Counted from the stretch's first letter, positions 17,766 through 27,335 are shown. The stretch: DNA of 64,000 nucleotides from Mariprofundus erugo (GCF_005818865.1 NZ_VBRY01000001.1:310001-374000); one strand, 5' to 3'. Notes: generated by a model not told the origin, from the sequence alone. Numbers and translations are program-made.

Positions 17766-18373
17766 TGTCTAAAATTGTCAACTTTGTCCGTTTTACCTGG
17801 GCCGGTCGCATCATCATTGTCACCATTCTGGCTGTGAGTGTGATTGCACTCTACTGGAGTCTGAATACCCGTCTGGCGCTGCTTTACGGCTCCCGCAGTC
17901 TGGCCCGGCAGATTGCCTCGGTTCAGAATGACATCGATAGCCTGAAGTTGCTATGGCAGGCTGAGGATGCCGAGAAGAAAATGTTGCAATTGCAGCAGTT
18001 GGAGGATCAGCGGATTATGTCCGGCAATGCCGAGCTGGTCCGTTGGCTGGATGCCCTGATTCAGCAAGCCAGGATTCATCATATCGATATGGACTACAGG
18101 ACGGAGCCCCCCAAACCATCATCCAGGTTTTCCGATCTTCTTGAGGTGCCGGTGACACTGACCTTTACCACCGGTGAGAAGCTCAACACGGCTGTAGCCT
18201 ACGATGCGATATTAAGTTTTTCCCGTAATCTGCTGATGACGACGGGTTATCGCATGGAAATTGATCACACCACGGCTCAGGGGAATGCCAAGGACCTTCA
18301 GGATGTAACCATTTATCTCAGCGTATGGATGCGCAGGGACGAGCTGGCACTGCCGGTGAACGGGAACAGATAA
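17762..18373 (+). CDS. MshJ/PilO-like inner-membrane protein
   Basis: A 203-residue protein with one N-terminal transmembrane segment (IIIVTILAVSVIALYWSL), a coiled coil (QIASVQNDIDSLKLLWQAED) and a small alpha/beta periplasmic domain, the size and order of PilO/GspM proteins. ATG 17762 overlaps the previous stop by 4 bases; ATG 17765 is equally possible. The assignment relies on layout and gene order because sequence motifs in this family are weak. Confidence 0.65.
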   Translation: MMSKIVNFVRFTWAGRIIIVTILAVSVIALYWSLNTRLALLYGSRSLARQIASVQNDIDSLKLLWQAEDAEKKMLQLQQLEDQRIMSGNAELVRWLDALIQQARIHHIDMDYRTEPPKPSSRFSDLLEVPVTLTFTTGEKLNTAVAYDAILSFSRNLLMTTGYRMEIDHTTAQGNAKDLQDVTIYLSVWMRRDELALPVNGNR

Positions 18374-18879
18374 TGCAATCTCTGATGCAAAAGCCCTGGT
18401 TTGTGGCGCTGCTTTGTGTTGCAGCTGTTGCGGCAGTCTATATCAATGTGGTTCAGCCGATGATGGGCCACTACAGCTTTTTCTCGCAGCGCTCCAAAGC
18501 CGCTGCAGTGCCGGCAGTACCGGCTCCACGTTCTGTACAGCAGCAGAATGCCGATGCGCAGAAAAATACCGATTGGGCGGCATTGGCTGCTGTCAAAAAT
18601 GTGGGCAACCCTTTTCATGAATACCGTGAGCAAGCAGTGGCGGCTTCGGTTGAGCATGTCATCTCCCCGGAAGACAGAGAGCCGGCATGGCCAAGGGTTT
18701 CAGCCGTTGCCATTACATCCGGTGGCCGCTTTGCCGTGGTGGACGGGCATGTGATGCATGAAGGTGAGGCGTTGAACGGGTTTCGTTTCAGCAAGGTGAC
18801 GGCGCAGTATGTGATCCTCACCTTCGGGACCCATACCAAAAAAATTAAAGTACAGTCAGGCGGGAGCAGGGATGAATAG
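18373..18879 (+). CDS. MshK/PilP-like periplasmic protein
   Basis: A 168-residue protein with an N-terminal membrane anchor (WFVALLCVAAVAAVYINVV), an Ala/Pro linker and a short C-terminal beta domain (VSAVAITSGGRFAVVDGHVM, then EGEALNGFRFSKVTAQYVIL) resembling the HR/PilP fold that docks on the secretin. ATG 18373 is chosen because it overlaps the upstream stop by one base (TAATG); an earlier in-frame ATG at 18325 would lie inside the previous gene. It overlaps the secretin gene by 8 bases. Confidence 0.62.
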   Translation: MQSLMQKPWFVALLCVAAVAAVYINVVQPMMGHYSFFSQRSKAAAVPAVPAPRSVQQQNADAQKNTDWAALAAVKNVGNPFHEYREQAVAASVEHVISPEDREPAWPRVSAVAITSGGRFAVVDGHVMHEGEALNGFRFSKVTAQYVILTFGTHTKKIKVQSGGSRDE

Positions 18880-20392
18880 GTTATTGGCGCGATTATTGGT
18901 GTGCTGCATGTTTCTGATATCAGGGTGTGTGCCGCCACATGTCAGCAAGGAAAAATCAGTGGAGAAAAAGGAAGCAGCGCCGAAGGCTGAGGGCAGAAGC
19001 ATTCCGCTAAGCATTTCCGAGAGGCTGGTGCTTCCCGGCGAGATGGGCCAAACGGCGCGGGCGAAGAAAGAGGATGTATTCAGCTTTGAGGCTAAAGGTC
19101 TTGAAGTCAAGGATGCCCTGATGCTGTTTGCCAGGGTGAATCAGCTGAATATTGTTCCCGACTCGGACCTGACCGGCAAGGTCACCGTCAGTTTTCACAA
19201 TCTGCCGCTTGATCAGGCCATGGCTGCTATTCTCGACAGTCATGGTTACTACTGGAAGAAGCAGGGGGTGCTGATCACCGTCCATCATATGGAAACGCGC
19301 CTGTTTCACGTCAACTACATTCGCCTGACCCGCAGTGATAAGGGTAACAGCAATGCCACCGTCTCTACCGGTGGCTCCGGTGGTGCCGGTGGTGGCCAGG
19401 CCGGTTCCGTTTCACTGGAACATGAGGATAAAATCAACTTCTGGGATGAGCTGCAGGACCAGCTTGAAAGCATGGTGAGCAAAGGTGCAGGTAATATTGT
19501 GATCAACCGTATCTCCGGCACCATTCAGGTCTCGGACACCCACAGCAAGGTTGAAGCGATTGCCGAGTTTCTCAATCAGGTCAATGCTGCCGTTCACCGT
19601 CAGGTGGAGATCCAGGTGGAGATTGTCGAGGTGACACTGAATTCGGATCAGGCGCTGGGCATTGACTGGTCAAGGGTGAACCCGGGTCAGCTCGGTCTGA
19701 ACTTTGTCTTTTCCACGGCAACAGCGATCACCAATACCGCAGCAGGTAATGCCGCATTGCCACCGACGTTCAATGCAACCGTCACCAATAACAATGCCCG
19801 TCACGGTGATGTCTCTGCCGCGATCAATGCGCTGAAAGATCAGGGCGATGTCAAGGTGATTTCAAAACCGAAGATTGTCACCCTTAACAATCAGTCGGCC
19901 ATGATCAAGGTGGGTACCGATCGTACCTTCTTCAGACGAACCACGCAGGTGACGCCGTCTGCTGTCGGTCTGCCGCTGACCAACTCGACCGATACCCCGC
20001 AGGTGGTGACCGAAGGTATTGTGTTGCATGTGACGCCTCAGATCAGTGCGGAAAACTGGGTGATTCTCGATGTCTCCCCTGTGATTACCCGTGTTGCCAG
20101 TGTCAGTACGGCAGTGGATGCCAATGGTGTGGTGACATCCGTTGCCCCCAACCTTGATATTCGTCAGTCCGCCTCGCTGGTTCGGGTGGCTACCGGCGAG
20201 ACCGTGGTGCTCGGCGGCCTGATTCAGGATGAGACGAGTAACAATGCCCGTGAAATTCCCGGTCTGGGCAGTCTGCCCGGCGTAGGCAAGGCATTTTCCA
20301 GTACCTACAAATCCAAACGCAAGAAAGAGCTGGTTATTTTTATGACACCGCATGTGATTACCGATGAGAGTGTTGAGAGGGGGATGCTATGA
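18872..20392 (+). CDS. mshL: MshL-type secretin lipoprotein
   Basis: Outer-membrane secretin of the MSHA-like system, 506 residues. The leader ends in the lipobox LISGC. An STN domain near residues 65-130 (VKDALMLFARVNQLNIVPDS) and a Gly/Ser-rich loop near 160-180 follow. An N1 domain (NIVINRISGTIQVSDTHSKV) and the secretin domain with VEIQVEIVEVTLNSDQALGI and the closing motif GETVVLGGLIQDE complete it. It is shorter than the PilQ at the left edge and lacks AMIN domains, the usual difference between MshL and PilQ. It overlaps both neighbours. Confidence 0.88.
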   Translation: MNRLLARLLVCCMFLISGCVPPHVSKEKSVEKKEAAPKAEGRSIPLSISERLVLPGEMGQTARAKKEDVFSFEAKGLEVKDALMLFARVNQLNIVPDSDLTGKVTVSFHNLPLDQAMAAILDSHGYYWKKQGVLITVHHMETRLFHVNYIRLTRSDKGNSNATVSTGGSGGAGGGQAGSVSLEHEDKINFWDELQDQLESMVSKGAGNIVINRISGTIQVSDTHSKVEAIAEFLNQVNAAVHRQVEIQVEIVEVTLNSDQALGIDWSRVNPGQLGLNFVFSTATAITNTAAGNAALPPTFNATVTNNNARHGDVSAAINALKDQGDVKVISKPKIVTLNNQSAMIKVGTDRTFFRRTTQVTPSAVGLPLTNSTDTPQVVTEGIVLHVTPQISAENWVILDVSPVITRVASVSTAVDANGVVTSVAPNLDIRQSASLVRVATGETVVLGGLIQDETSNNAREIPGLGSLPGVGKAFSSTYKSKRKKELVIFMTPHVITDESVERGML

Positions 20393-21660
20393 AAAACTTC
20401 CGCGTCATTGCGTTTGCTCTCCTTGCAGTACCGTTTTCTGCGACCCTCGCGCAGGCTGCAAATCTTGAAATGGATCGTATGAGTGGTGGCAGTGAGCCGG
20501 CGGTGGCTGGCGACACTTCGCTTGTAGCCGCTGTAACGGCACCGGTTGTGATGAAGCTGGCAATGGCTGAGGCGGCTCCGGCTGATGAGGCCGCTGCAGC
20601 TGCTGATCAGCCAGCCGACAGTGCAGAAGGAGAGAGCGCACCTGCTGAAGTCGCCCCGTCACCGGCGGAGGCCACGACGGAAGGTAACGCGGCCTATGAT
20701 CCGCACTGGCTGGCTACCGGCTGGAGTTATTTTGATCAGAAGAATGTCGATGAGGCTGTTCGTGTCTGGAAGTCGGGCATTGATGCTTTGCCCGGTCAGC
20801 AGGAGCTGATCTTTGGCGGCGTGTATGTGAATCAGTCGGCTGCACTGCGTCAGCTCAAGCATCTGGGGCAGAAAAACAGTGCCCTGATGGTCTATGCACC
20901 ATACCGCAAGGATCATGCCTGGTATGTGGTCGCATTTCCGGATGAGCGCATCTCTGTGATGAAGCAGCGCTTGCGCCCGTTGCTTGGCGGTAAGGTTTAC
21001 ACCAGCAAGGCAGCCCGCTTCCAGAGCGATGGTAACCCCAATGCCGCTGTTGCCGCCCCTAAAATGGTGGCGCGCGCCAGCAAGGCTCGCACTGAAAATA
21101 TCTCGCCATCGCGGCTGTTTATGCAGGCAGAGAGTGCGGTCGAAGGTAAACAGTTCATTGAGGCGGCAGACATGCTTGCCAGAGTGCTGGCGGTAAGCCC
21201 TGATCACGACAAGGCCCGCCTGTTGTACGGCCAGGTGCTGGTGCAGATGGGGGAATACAAGGAAGCATCGCTCGTGTTGGTTCCGCTGTTGAAAGAGAGT
21301 AATCGGGACTGGCATGCGTGGTACTGGGCTGCGACAGCTGCCCTGCAGCTGAAAAACCTTGATCAGGCCAATATCTTTATCAGCAAGGCTGTGTCGATTC
21401 AGGGGGATAATGGACTGCTCTGGATTGAGAAGGCTGTGGTTGAAGAAGAGCGCAACAACTATCAGCAGGCGATTAACATCCTCAATGTGGCAAAAGATTA
21501 TGCCGGTGAGCTGCCGCGCATTTATCTTAATGTAGGCTATTGTGCGGACAAGCTGGGTAACAAGGAGCTGGCGAACCAGTCATATACCCGCTTTTTGATT
21601 CTGACCGCCAATGACCCGCAGTATAATGATGTCAGAGAGAAGGTTCTTTCGGGTATGTAG
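20389..21660 (+). CDS. TPR protein, MshN-like (possible SPOR-like middle)
   Basis: A 423-residue secreted protein ending the MSHA-like operon. The signal peptide ends AQA. An Ala/Glu/Pro-rich linker covers about residues 45-100, and a first repeat (WSYFDQKNVDEAVRVWKSGI) comes near 110. A segment near 140-205 (SALMVYAPYRKDHAWYVVAF) resembles a SPOR-like domain. Four to five TPR units follow from about 240 (AESAVEGKQFIEAADMLARV; LLYGQVLVQMGEYKEASLVL). MshN proteins also carry TPRs, but there is no N-terminal transmembrane anchor here. It overlaps mshL by 4 bases. Confidence 0.65.
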   Translation: MKNFRVIAFALLAVPFSATLAQAANLEMDRMSGGSEPAVAGDTSLVAAVTAPVVMKLAMAEAAPADEAAAAADQPADSAEGESAPAEVAPSPAEATTEGNAAYDPHWLATGWSYFDQKNVDEAVRVWKSGIDALPGQQELIFGGVYVNQSAALRQLKHLGQKNSALMVYAPYRKDHAWYVVAFPDERISVMKQRLRPLLGGKVYTSKAARFQSDGNPNAAVAAPKMVARASKARTENISPSRLFMQAESAVEGKQFIEAADMLARVLAVSPDHDKARLLYGQVLVQMGEYKEASLVLVPLLKESNRDWHAWYWAATAALQLKNLDQANIFISKAVSIQGDNGLLWIEKAVVEEERNNYQQAINILNVAKDYAGELPRIYLNVGYCADKLGNKELANQSYTRFLILTANDPQYNDVREKVLSGM

Positions 21661-21666
21661 TTTTGC

Positions 21667-21698
21667 CGGATACGGGAGGCATATCTCTCCCGTATCCG
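21667..21698 (+). terminator. Strong stem-loop at the end of the MSHA-like operon
   Basis: CGGATACGGGAG and CTCCCGTATCCG form a perfect 12-bp stem with an 8-base loop just after the stop codon. It lacks a T-tract, so it may act as a barrier to 3' exonucleases or as a Rho-assisted end. Confidence 0.6.
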
Positions 21699-21817
21699 TA
21701 TGAAAGTATTGAGCTGCTTATGCGTTGCGAGCGTTCTGATTGTTTACAGATCGTCGCAGCGTGTGTCCATGCAACACTTCCTCTTTTTTTAAACCTGTCT
21801 GTGGTTATGCTTGAGCC

Positions 21818-22675
21818 ATGAGTGTGCAGCAGCTATTTCCGCCGGGGGGCCAGAGCAGGGCGCTGCATGGTCTTTATCTGAACAACGGGTTGCACCGGCT
21901 GGCACCCGAAAACGAAATTTTTATCTACGCCAATTATATTGCCAGTCTGGATGGGCGTATTGCCACACTCAGTGACGATGGTCATGAGTTTGTTGTCCCC
22001 GCCTCGATTGCCAATCCGCGCGACTGGCGGCTCTACCAGGAGCTGGCCGCACAATCGGATATCATGTTGACTTCGGCCCGATATTTTCGCCAGCAGGCGA
22101 AAGGATGCAGTCAGGATCTGCTCTCACTGGGGCGCGAAGAAAACAGCACTGACCTGATCATGTGGCGGCAGCAACAGGGCTTGCAACCACAGCCGGATGT
22201 GCTGGTGATTTCTGCCAGTCTCGATATTCCGCCTGAACAGCTTCGCTGTCTGAATGATCGACAGGTATTGATTGCGACCTGTACGGCTTCGGATGGAGCC
22301 AGACGAGCTTTTTTTGAACGGCAGGGCTACCCTGTATTGCTGGCCGGCGATGTGCGCGTGGATGGCGCCCTGTTGCGCCGGAAATTATGTGAGCGCGGTT
22401 ACCGCAGTGCCTATATGGTGGCCGGGCCTGAGGTTCACCATACACTGCTTGCGGCCGGTGCGCTCGATGCGCTGTTTTTGACCACACATCTTGGTTTGCT
22501 GGGGGGAGAAGCATTTCATACGATCACGTATGGAGCGTTGCTTCAGTCAACACAGCTGCAGCTTGAGTCACTATATCTGGATCAGCAGCCCGATTCATCG
22601 CAATTATTTGCCCGTTATGCCATCAGGTATGCTGCTGCGGGCCCGGAAATGCTTGCGCTGAATGTGGTTGAATGA
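21818..22675 (+). CDS. RibD C-terminal-type reductase family protein
   Basis: A 285-residue NADPH-reductase-fold protein of the RibD C-terminal/DHFR-like family (PF01872). The early IYANYIASLDGRIAT matches the family's substrate-binding start. DIMLTSARYFRQQAK is the GRxT-type cofactor region, here reading TSAR, and VAGPEVHHTLLAAGALDAL matches the GGxxL...L motif. There is no deaminase domain, so it is not a complete RibD; its substrate is unknown. It begins a four-gene run with overlapping or nearly overlapping ends. Confidence 0.75.
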   Translation: MSVQQLFPPGGQSRALHGLYLNNGLHRLAPENEIFIYANYIASLDGRIATLSDDGHEFVVPASIANPRDWRLYQELAAQSDIMLTSARYFRQQAKGCSQDLLSLGREENSTDLIMWRQQQGLQPQPDVLVISASLDIPPEQLRCLNDRQVLIATCTASDGARRAFFERQGYPVLLAGDVRVDGALLRRKLCERGYRSAYMVAGPEVHHTLLAAGALDALFLTTHLGLLGGEAFHTITYGALLQSTQLQLESLYLDQQPDSSQLFARYAIRYAAAGPEMLALNVVE

Positions 22676-22697
22676 CGGTGTTCTGATGGAGGGAAGT

Positions 22698-23324
22698 ATG
22701 TTGCAACGCTATGGTTTGATACTTCTTGGTTTGGCGACCGGTATCATGTTCTGGCCGCTTGAAGCGCTCATGCATGATTTTGTCTTTGATAAGGGCGATT
22801 TTATTTCCAACTTGTTCAGCAGTGATCCGGATGAGCTCTGGATGCGGGCCCTGATCACCCTGGCATTTGTCGGTTTCGGTTGGCTGAGTCAGCGCAGTTT
22901 GCGCCAGCAGCATGAGCTTAAGGCCCGCCTTCAGCGCAAGCGGGATCATCTCGGGCGGGTGATTGATTCAACCTATGATGCTTATGTGGCGATCAATGAA
23001 GAGGGGATCGTGGTTGGCTGGAACAGCAGTGCCGAGAAAATGTTCGGTTATCTCAGGCAGAATGCAATCGGTAAGGATATTGCCACACTGATGATTCCCG
23101 AGCGCTTTCGTGCGATGCATCACAAGGGGATGGAGCGTTATCGGGAGAATGGCACCGGCACGATGCTGTACCGGCCGGTGCAGATGAAGGCCTGCCATCG
23201 CGATGGCAGTGAGTTTGATATCAGTATGGTCATCACCCCGCTGCGTGTGGAGGAGGGGCAGGAGTTTTTCGCCTTTATCCGTCGTATGGATGAATCTGTT
23301 GTACAAGGACGGAGGGTGCTGTGA
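22698..23324 (+). CDS. Membrane-anchored PAS-domain protein
   Basis: A 208-residue protein with two transmembrane segments (YGLILLGLATGIMFWPLEAL; WMRALITLAFVGFGWLSQ), a short basic coiled coil and one C-terminal PAS domain (VIDSTYDAYVAINEEGIVVG; LRQNAIGKDIATLMIPERF). No output domain follows, so it would have to signal through a partner or just sense. ATG 22698 is chosen because GGAGGG ends four bases upstream; an earlier ATG at 22662 would lie inside the preceding gene. The stop overlaps the next start. Confidence 0.75.
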   Translation: MLQRYGLILLGLATGIMFWPLEALMHDFVFDKGDFISNLFSSDPDELWMRALITLAFVGFGWLSQRSLRQQHELKARLQRKRDHLGRVIDSTYDAYVAINEEGIVVGWNSSAEKMFGYLRQNAIGKDIATLMIPERFRAMHHKGMERYRENGTGTMLYRPVQMKACHRDGSEFDISMVITPLRVEEGQEFFAFIRRMDESVVQGRRVL

Positions 23325-23671
23325 CAGAGCTGTATGGCATTGCCAATTGTGATACGGTAAGAAAGGCGCGCCGCTGGTTGGATGAACACGGGGTTGCATA
23401 CCGCTTTCATGATTACAGGAAAGATGGTCTTTGTCGTGACATGCTGGTGTTGTGGGTGGATACACTGGGCTGGGAGACGTTGCTGAATCGACGTGGTACG
23501 ACATGGCGGCAGCTGCCGGAGGCAGACAGGCAAGGGCTTGATGGTGAGCGCGCGATTGAGCTGATGTTGTTGCATCCTGCTTTGATCAGGCGGCCCTTAT
23601 TGTCGATGACCGCGAGGTCGCACCTGGAAACGGGATTTTCTTCTGATCGCTATAGCGAACTATTTCAGTGA
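23321..23671 (+). CDS. ArsC/Spx-family thioredoxin-fold protein (YffB-like)
   Basis: A 116-residue protein starting LYGIANCDTVRKARRWLDEH, the ArsC/Spx family start with a single Cys in NCDTVRKA, and a later PALIRRPLL with the conserved Arg-Arg-Pro. The family includes arsenate reductases and YffB, whose role is unclear. No arsenic genes are nearby, so arsenate reduction is not claimed. GTG 23321 overlaps the previous stop by 4 bases. Confidence 0.82.
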   Translation: MTELYGIANCDTVRKARRWLDEHGVAYRFHDYRKDGLCRDMLVLWVDTLGWETLLNRRGTTWRQLPEADRQGLDGERAIELMLLHPALIRRPLLSMTARSHLETGFSSDRYSELFQ

Positions 23672-24285
23672 CGATGCATTCACATCAACCGTTGTTTCTG
23701 CCGGGGCCGGCAGGACGCCTGCAGGCCTTATACCATCAGGGCGATGAGCATCTGCCTGCGGTCGTGATTTGTCATCCGCACCCCCAATATGGCGGCACGA
23801 TGCGCAACAAGGTGGTTTACTGGATGGCGAGGGCATTTGAGTCGCAGGGGCACCCGGTCCTGCGTTTTAACTTTCGTGGTGTGGAACAGTCTGACGGCAT
23901 ATGGGATGGCGGCGTTGGTGAGGCGGATGATGCAGCCGCAGCGCTTGAGTGGATGCATGGTATGCATCCGGAGAGTTCGCTTTGGCTGGCAGGCTTCTCA
24001 TTTGGTTGTTACGCCGGTTTGCAGGCTGCCCATGCCGACAGTCGGGTTGAGCGCATGTTTGCCGTGGCACCGGCCGTGAATATGTGGTCTTTCGATTTTC
24101 TCGATCAGGAAACGCGTCCGTTGACAGTGGTGGCTGCGACGGCCGATGAGATCGTTCCTTTTGATCAGCTGCAACAGTGGGGAGAGAGCCATCCGGCGGT
24201 CTCATTTCATACGATTGCCGGTGCCGGTCACTTTTTTCCGGCCCATATGGAGGCGATGATGTCGGCGCTTATCGCCGATCTCTGA
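23668..24285 (+). CDS. Alpha/beta hydrolase
   Basis: A 205-residue alpha/beta hydrolase without a lid. The start matches the small 'CHPHPQYGGTMRNKVV' family, followed by LRFNFRGVEQSDG (oxyanion region), the nucleophile elbow AGFSFGCY with Ser, an acid in ATADEIVPF and a catalytic His in GAGHFFPAH. Close relatives have no defined substrate. The first start is GTG 23668, overlapping the previous stop by 4 bases; ATG 23674 is also possible. It is the last gene of this run and is convergent with the kinase gene. Confidence 0.85.
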   Translation: MTMHSHQPLFLPGPAGRLQALYHQGDEHLPAVVICHPHPQYGGTMRNKVVYWMARAFESQGHPVLRFNFRGVEQSDGIWDGGVGEADDAAAALEWMHGMHPESSLWLAGFSFGCYAGLQAAHADSRVERMFAVAPAVNMWSFDFLDQETRPLTVVAATADEIVPFDQLQQWGESHPAVSFHTIAGAGHFFPAHMEAMMSALIADL

Positions 24286-24323
24286 CCGGCTAAACACTGC
24301 TTTCCGAACAGTCGGATTGCAGC

Positions 24324-26270
24324 CTATTTCTTACGACGGACCATTTTCATAATCAGCTGGTCCAGCTCTTCAGGGTTGAACGGCTTGCTGATCAGGATGG
24401 TGTTTTCCATCTTGCGCGTATCCTCGATCACAAGCGACTGATCATAGCCGGTGGCGTAAATCACCGGGATATCCGGGCGGAGCTTGCGCATGCGGCGCGA
24501 AGCCTCCAGTCCGTTCATCTGCGGCATGACCATATCGGTGATCACGATATCCCATGCCTCGGGTTTACTGGCAAACACTTCACAGGCCTCGCTGCCGTTA
24601 CGGGCCAGTGTGACCTGATGTTGCATCGCTTCAAGCAGCTCCATGGTGGGCTCAAGTACCCGGTCATCGTCATCCACCAGCAGAATGGTGACGCCGGCAT
24701 GTTCGGCTGACTCGTGTGCAGGGGAGGAGGCATGTTTCTGCGGGATCGTTGGCAGAAAGAGATGGAAGGTTGTGCCGTTGGCGGTTGAGCTTTCCACATC
24801 GATGATGCCCTGATGATGACGGATGCATCCCATGACCATCGCCAGGCCGAGACCACTTCCGAGCTGTTTGGTCGAGAAAAACGGATCGAAAATGCGCTCG
24901 CGGATTGCTTCCGGAATGCCGCGTCCGTTATCATGGATGCACAGGTGAGCAAAATTGCCATGGCGTAGCACCGGATGCTTTCTGATATGGACAGCATCCG
25001 TTTCCGGATTGAGCGCAAACAGACCGATTTTTATCTCGCCATCATTGCTGTCGCGCAATGCTTCGGAGGCATTTTGAATGATATTCAACAGTGCCTGCTG
25101 CAGCTGGTTGGGATCTCCGCGAAACGGGAACAGACCGGACTCGAAGTCGCATCGGATGTTGATGTTTTCGGGCACGGAGTGGCGGGCCAGTTTGGCAAAT
25201 TCCTTGACGAAAGAGGCGAGAGGAAATTCGTTGCTGTGCATCTCGCCCTGCCGGGCAAAGGTCAGCAGTTGTTTGACGATCTCTGCGGCTTCCTGTGTGA
25301 TCGCCTGAATTTTCTTCATCCGGTCGGCTGTTTTCGGCATATCCCTGACTTCCCGGGTAGCCAGATAGGTCTGGCCCACAAGGCCGGCCAGCAGATTGTT
25401 GAAATCGTGAGCGATGCCGCCGACCAGCGTGATCAATGCCTCCTGCTTCTGGGTGTGGCGGAACTTCTCCTCCATGGCAACCTGACGACTGATGTCCTCC
25501 TGGATGATCACATGGTGTGTCAGTTTCTGCTGATCATTAAAGATCGGTGCGATGGTGATGGAGGCCGTGAAGCTATGGCCATCCTTGCACATAATGTTCT
25601 GACGGCCCTGCCATATTTCACCGCTGCCGAGGATATCGAGTTCGTGTGTAAAGCTGGTTTCCGGTGTGGCAAACAGCGTATCGTAGATGGCGATGGTTTT
25701 GAGTTCGTCAGGTCCCCAGCCGGTCTGGTTGAGAAAGGCGCGGTTGGTGTACTCAATCGTTCCTGTAGGATCGGTAATAATCACGGCTTCGCCAGCCTGA
25801 TCAATGGCTGCCGCGAGCAGATCCTTTTCTCTTTCAAGGAGCTGACTGTGTCGAAGTTCCTCTTCAAGCTCAGTGGTGGCAAAACGATATTTTTCGATCA
25901 ACCGGTGCTGCTCGCTCAGGTCCTGAATGCTGAACAGGGCCAGCTTGTGGGATGCAAGCCACGAAATCGTGACCAGCTGTGAGCGCAGTGATCCGTCCGG
26001 GAGAGGGCAGGGGATCAGGTGATGATGCAGTTGTGGTGAAAAGATCACCGGAGGGCCGCCATTCAGCACCTGTTCGATGCGCAGGCGGAATGCCGGGGCT
26101 TCGAGTTCAGGATAGGCATCAAACAGCCCCTTTCCAACCATTTCTTCTCTGGTTCGATCCGTCCAGTGCTCAAGCATGCGGTTCCACAATACAACTTCCG
26201 CATCCCCGTTAATGGCAAGAATGCCGGTCGGAATATGATCAAGAAGAGGGAATTGATCGGAGATGTTCAT
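24324..26270 (-). CDS. Hybrid sensor histidine kinase with PAS domains and REC domain
   Basis: A 648-residue cytoplasmic kinase with no transmembrane segment. It has two PAS domains ([20 protein letters not shown] near residues 10-110; [20 protein letters not shown] near 155-275), then an [10 protein letters not shown]-type phospho-acceptor near 288. HATPase_c follows ([13 protein letters not shown] box; [12 protein letters not shown]1; [10 protein letters not shown]2), then a C-terminal REC domain with DDDD, the phospho-Asp in [11 protein letters not shown] and Lys in SKPFNPEEL. It overlaps the CheC gene by 4 bases and is the last gene of a REC-CheC-kinase module. Confidence 0.92.
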   Translation of the reverse strand: MNISDQFPLLDHIPTGILAINGDAEVVLWNRMLEHWTDRTREEMVGKGLFDAYPELEAPAFRLRIEQVLNGGPPVIFSPQLHHHLIPCPLPDGSLRSQLVTISWLASHKLALFSIQDLSEQHRLIEKYRFATTELEEELRHSQLLEREKDLLAAAIDQAGEAVIITDPTGTIEYTNRAFLNQTGWGPDELKTIAIYDTLFATPETSFTHELDILGSGEIWQGRQNIMCKDGHSFTASITIAPIFNDQQKLTHHVIIQEDISRQVAMEEKFRHTQKQEALITLVGGIAHDFNNLLAGLVGQTYLATREVRDMPKTADRMKKIQAITQEAAEIVKQLLTFARQGEMHSNEFPLASFVKEFAKLARHSVPENINIRCDFESGLFPFRGDPNQLQQALLNIIQNASEALRDSNDGEIKIGLFALNPETDAVHIRKHPVLRHGNFAHLCIHDNGRGIPEAIRERIFDPFFSTKQLGSGLGLAMVMGCIRHHQGIIDVESSTANGTTFHLFLPTIPQKHASSPAHESAEHAGVTILLVDDDDRVLEPTMELLEAMQHQVTLARNGSEACEVFASKPEAWDIVITDMVMPQMNGLEASRRMRKLRPDIPVIYATGYDQSLVIEDTRKMENTILISKPFNPEELDQLIMKMVRRKK

Positions 26271-26896
26271 ATAGCCAGTTCCCTGTCTATTGAGATCAGC
26301 AACTGTTCAAATGACGCCACCTTGAAAAATAGCAGGATATTGCCTTCAACCTTCAGCTCATTGATGGCAAACGTGGTGCGCGCAAGCATGATGGTATCAT
26401 TGCCGGTATGATTTTTGCGGAAAATATTGAGCAGTGAGCACTCCATATATTCAGGGACCGTATAGCTGAGGGCGGCATTGAGCATATTGGCGATCGAGCC
26501 CATCACACCATTGAGCAGAATATTACCGACCTCGGCCAGCGTGCCGGCTCGCAGCTCATCAAGCTCGGGCGAATCATCCATCTCTCCGGTCAGGGCGGTG
26601 ATCAGTGTGTTGGCCGAATCAGTCGGGAAGATCAGAGAGGTATTGCCCTCGAATCCACCGCGAAAGCCCATCCAGATCGTCGATAGCAGCTCGTCCGCTT
26701 CATAGGGTTGCAACTGATGATAATCATCGAGTGTGATCAGTGAAACTTCCGGGACAACCAGCTCGATTTTGTGCCCGATCAGGGTATGCAGGGTGGATGC
26801 GGCATGACCTACCCCGATATTCATCAGCTCGGTAATGGCATCCTTCTGGAGTACATTCAGTTGTCTTGTCGATGAGGAGTGTGCAGCAGATGTCAT
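26267..26896 (-). CDS. CheC-like phosphatase / CheX family protein
   Basis: A 209-residue CheC-type protein, a family that removes phosphate from CheY. Both active-site helices are present: KDAITELMNIGVGHAASTLH (Glu and Asn near residues 20-25) and AGTLAEVGNILLNGVMGSIA (Glu and Asn near 115-120). ATG 26896 is selected because its ATGA overlaps the stop of the upstream REC gene; a longer frame would lie inside that gene. It lies between a stand-alone REC protein and a hybrid kinase, so it probably dephosphorylates one of their receivers. Confidence 0.82.
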   Translation of the reverse strand: MTSAAHSSSTRQLNVLQKDAITELMNIGVGHAASTLHTLIGHKIELVVPEVSLITLDDYHQLQPYEADELLSTIWMGFRGGFEGNTSLIFPTDSANTLITALTGEMDDSPELDELRAGTLAEVGNILLNGVMGSIANMLNAALSYTVPEYMECSLLNIFRKNHTGNDTIMLARTTFAINELKVEGNILLFFKVASFEQLLISIDRELAI

Positions 26897-27267
26897 GCTT
26901 TTCTCTCCCCTTCGGCAAGCGCATCGGTGAGTGCTGCCAAAACAGCCGCCTCCGCAGGTGGTTTGTTGAGGAACGTATGGGCCCCCAGTTGCATGCATTC
27001 ATCCCTGACAGCATCCTGAATATCAGCCGTCAGAACAATGACAGGGATCGTGTTTCCGGCATCCTGCAGCGTTTTCAGTACGCCAAAGCCATCCAGCCCG
27101 GGCATCACCAGATCAAGAAAGAGCAGGTCTGGTTTGTCCTGCTGCATGATCTCAAGGCAATGATTGCCATTGGTGGCCTCGATAATCTCGTGGCCGGTCC
27201 GGTTCAGAATCGTACAGGTGCGACGTCTGATAAAGGTGGAATCATCGGTGACAAGAATTCGGGCCAC
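26893..27267 (-). CDS. Single-domain response regulator (CheY-like)
   Basis: A 124-residue receiver with no output domain: ILVTDDST acidic pair, phospho-Asp in LLFLDLVMPGLDG, Thr in VIVLTADIQD and Lys in TFLNKPP. GTG 27267 is preferred because GAGGAG lies six bases upstream; longer frames run into poorly conserved sequence. It is the first gene of the module and probably relays phosphate from the hybrid kinase or directly controls a protein partner. Confidence 0.9.
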   Translation of the reverse strand: MARILVTDDSTFIRRRTCTILNRTGHEIIEATNGNHCLEIMQQDKPDLLFLDLVMPGLDGFGVLKTLQDAGNTIPVIVLTADIQDAVRDECMQLGAHTFLNKPPAEAAVLAALTDALAEGERKA

Positions 27268-27335
27268 ATTTATCTCCTCATTGTTGCAATCATCTCCGGG
27301 GCTACGCAAGAAACGGGCCGATTACCTGCGCCGGT

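Noticed and set aside
24975-25982. A 335-codon open frame on the + strand
   Set aside because: Antisense to the histidine kinase, whose domains are intact; no ribosome-binding site or family pattern.
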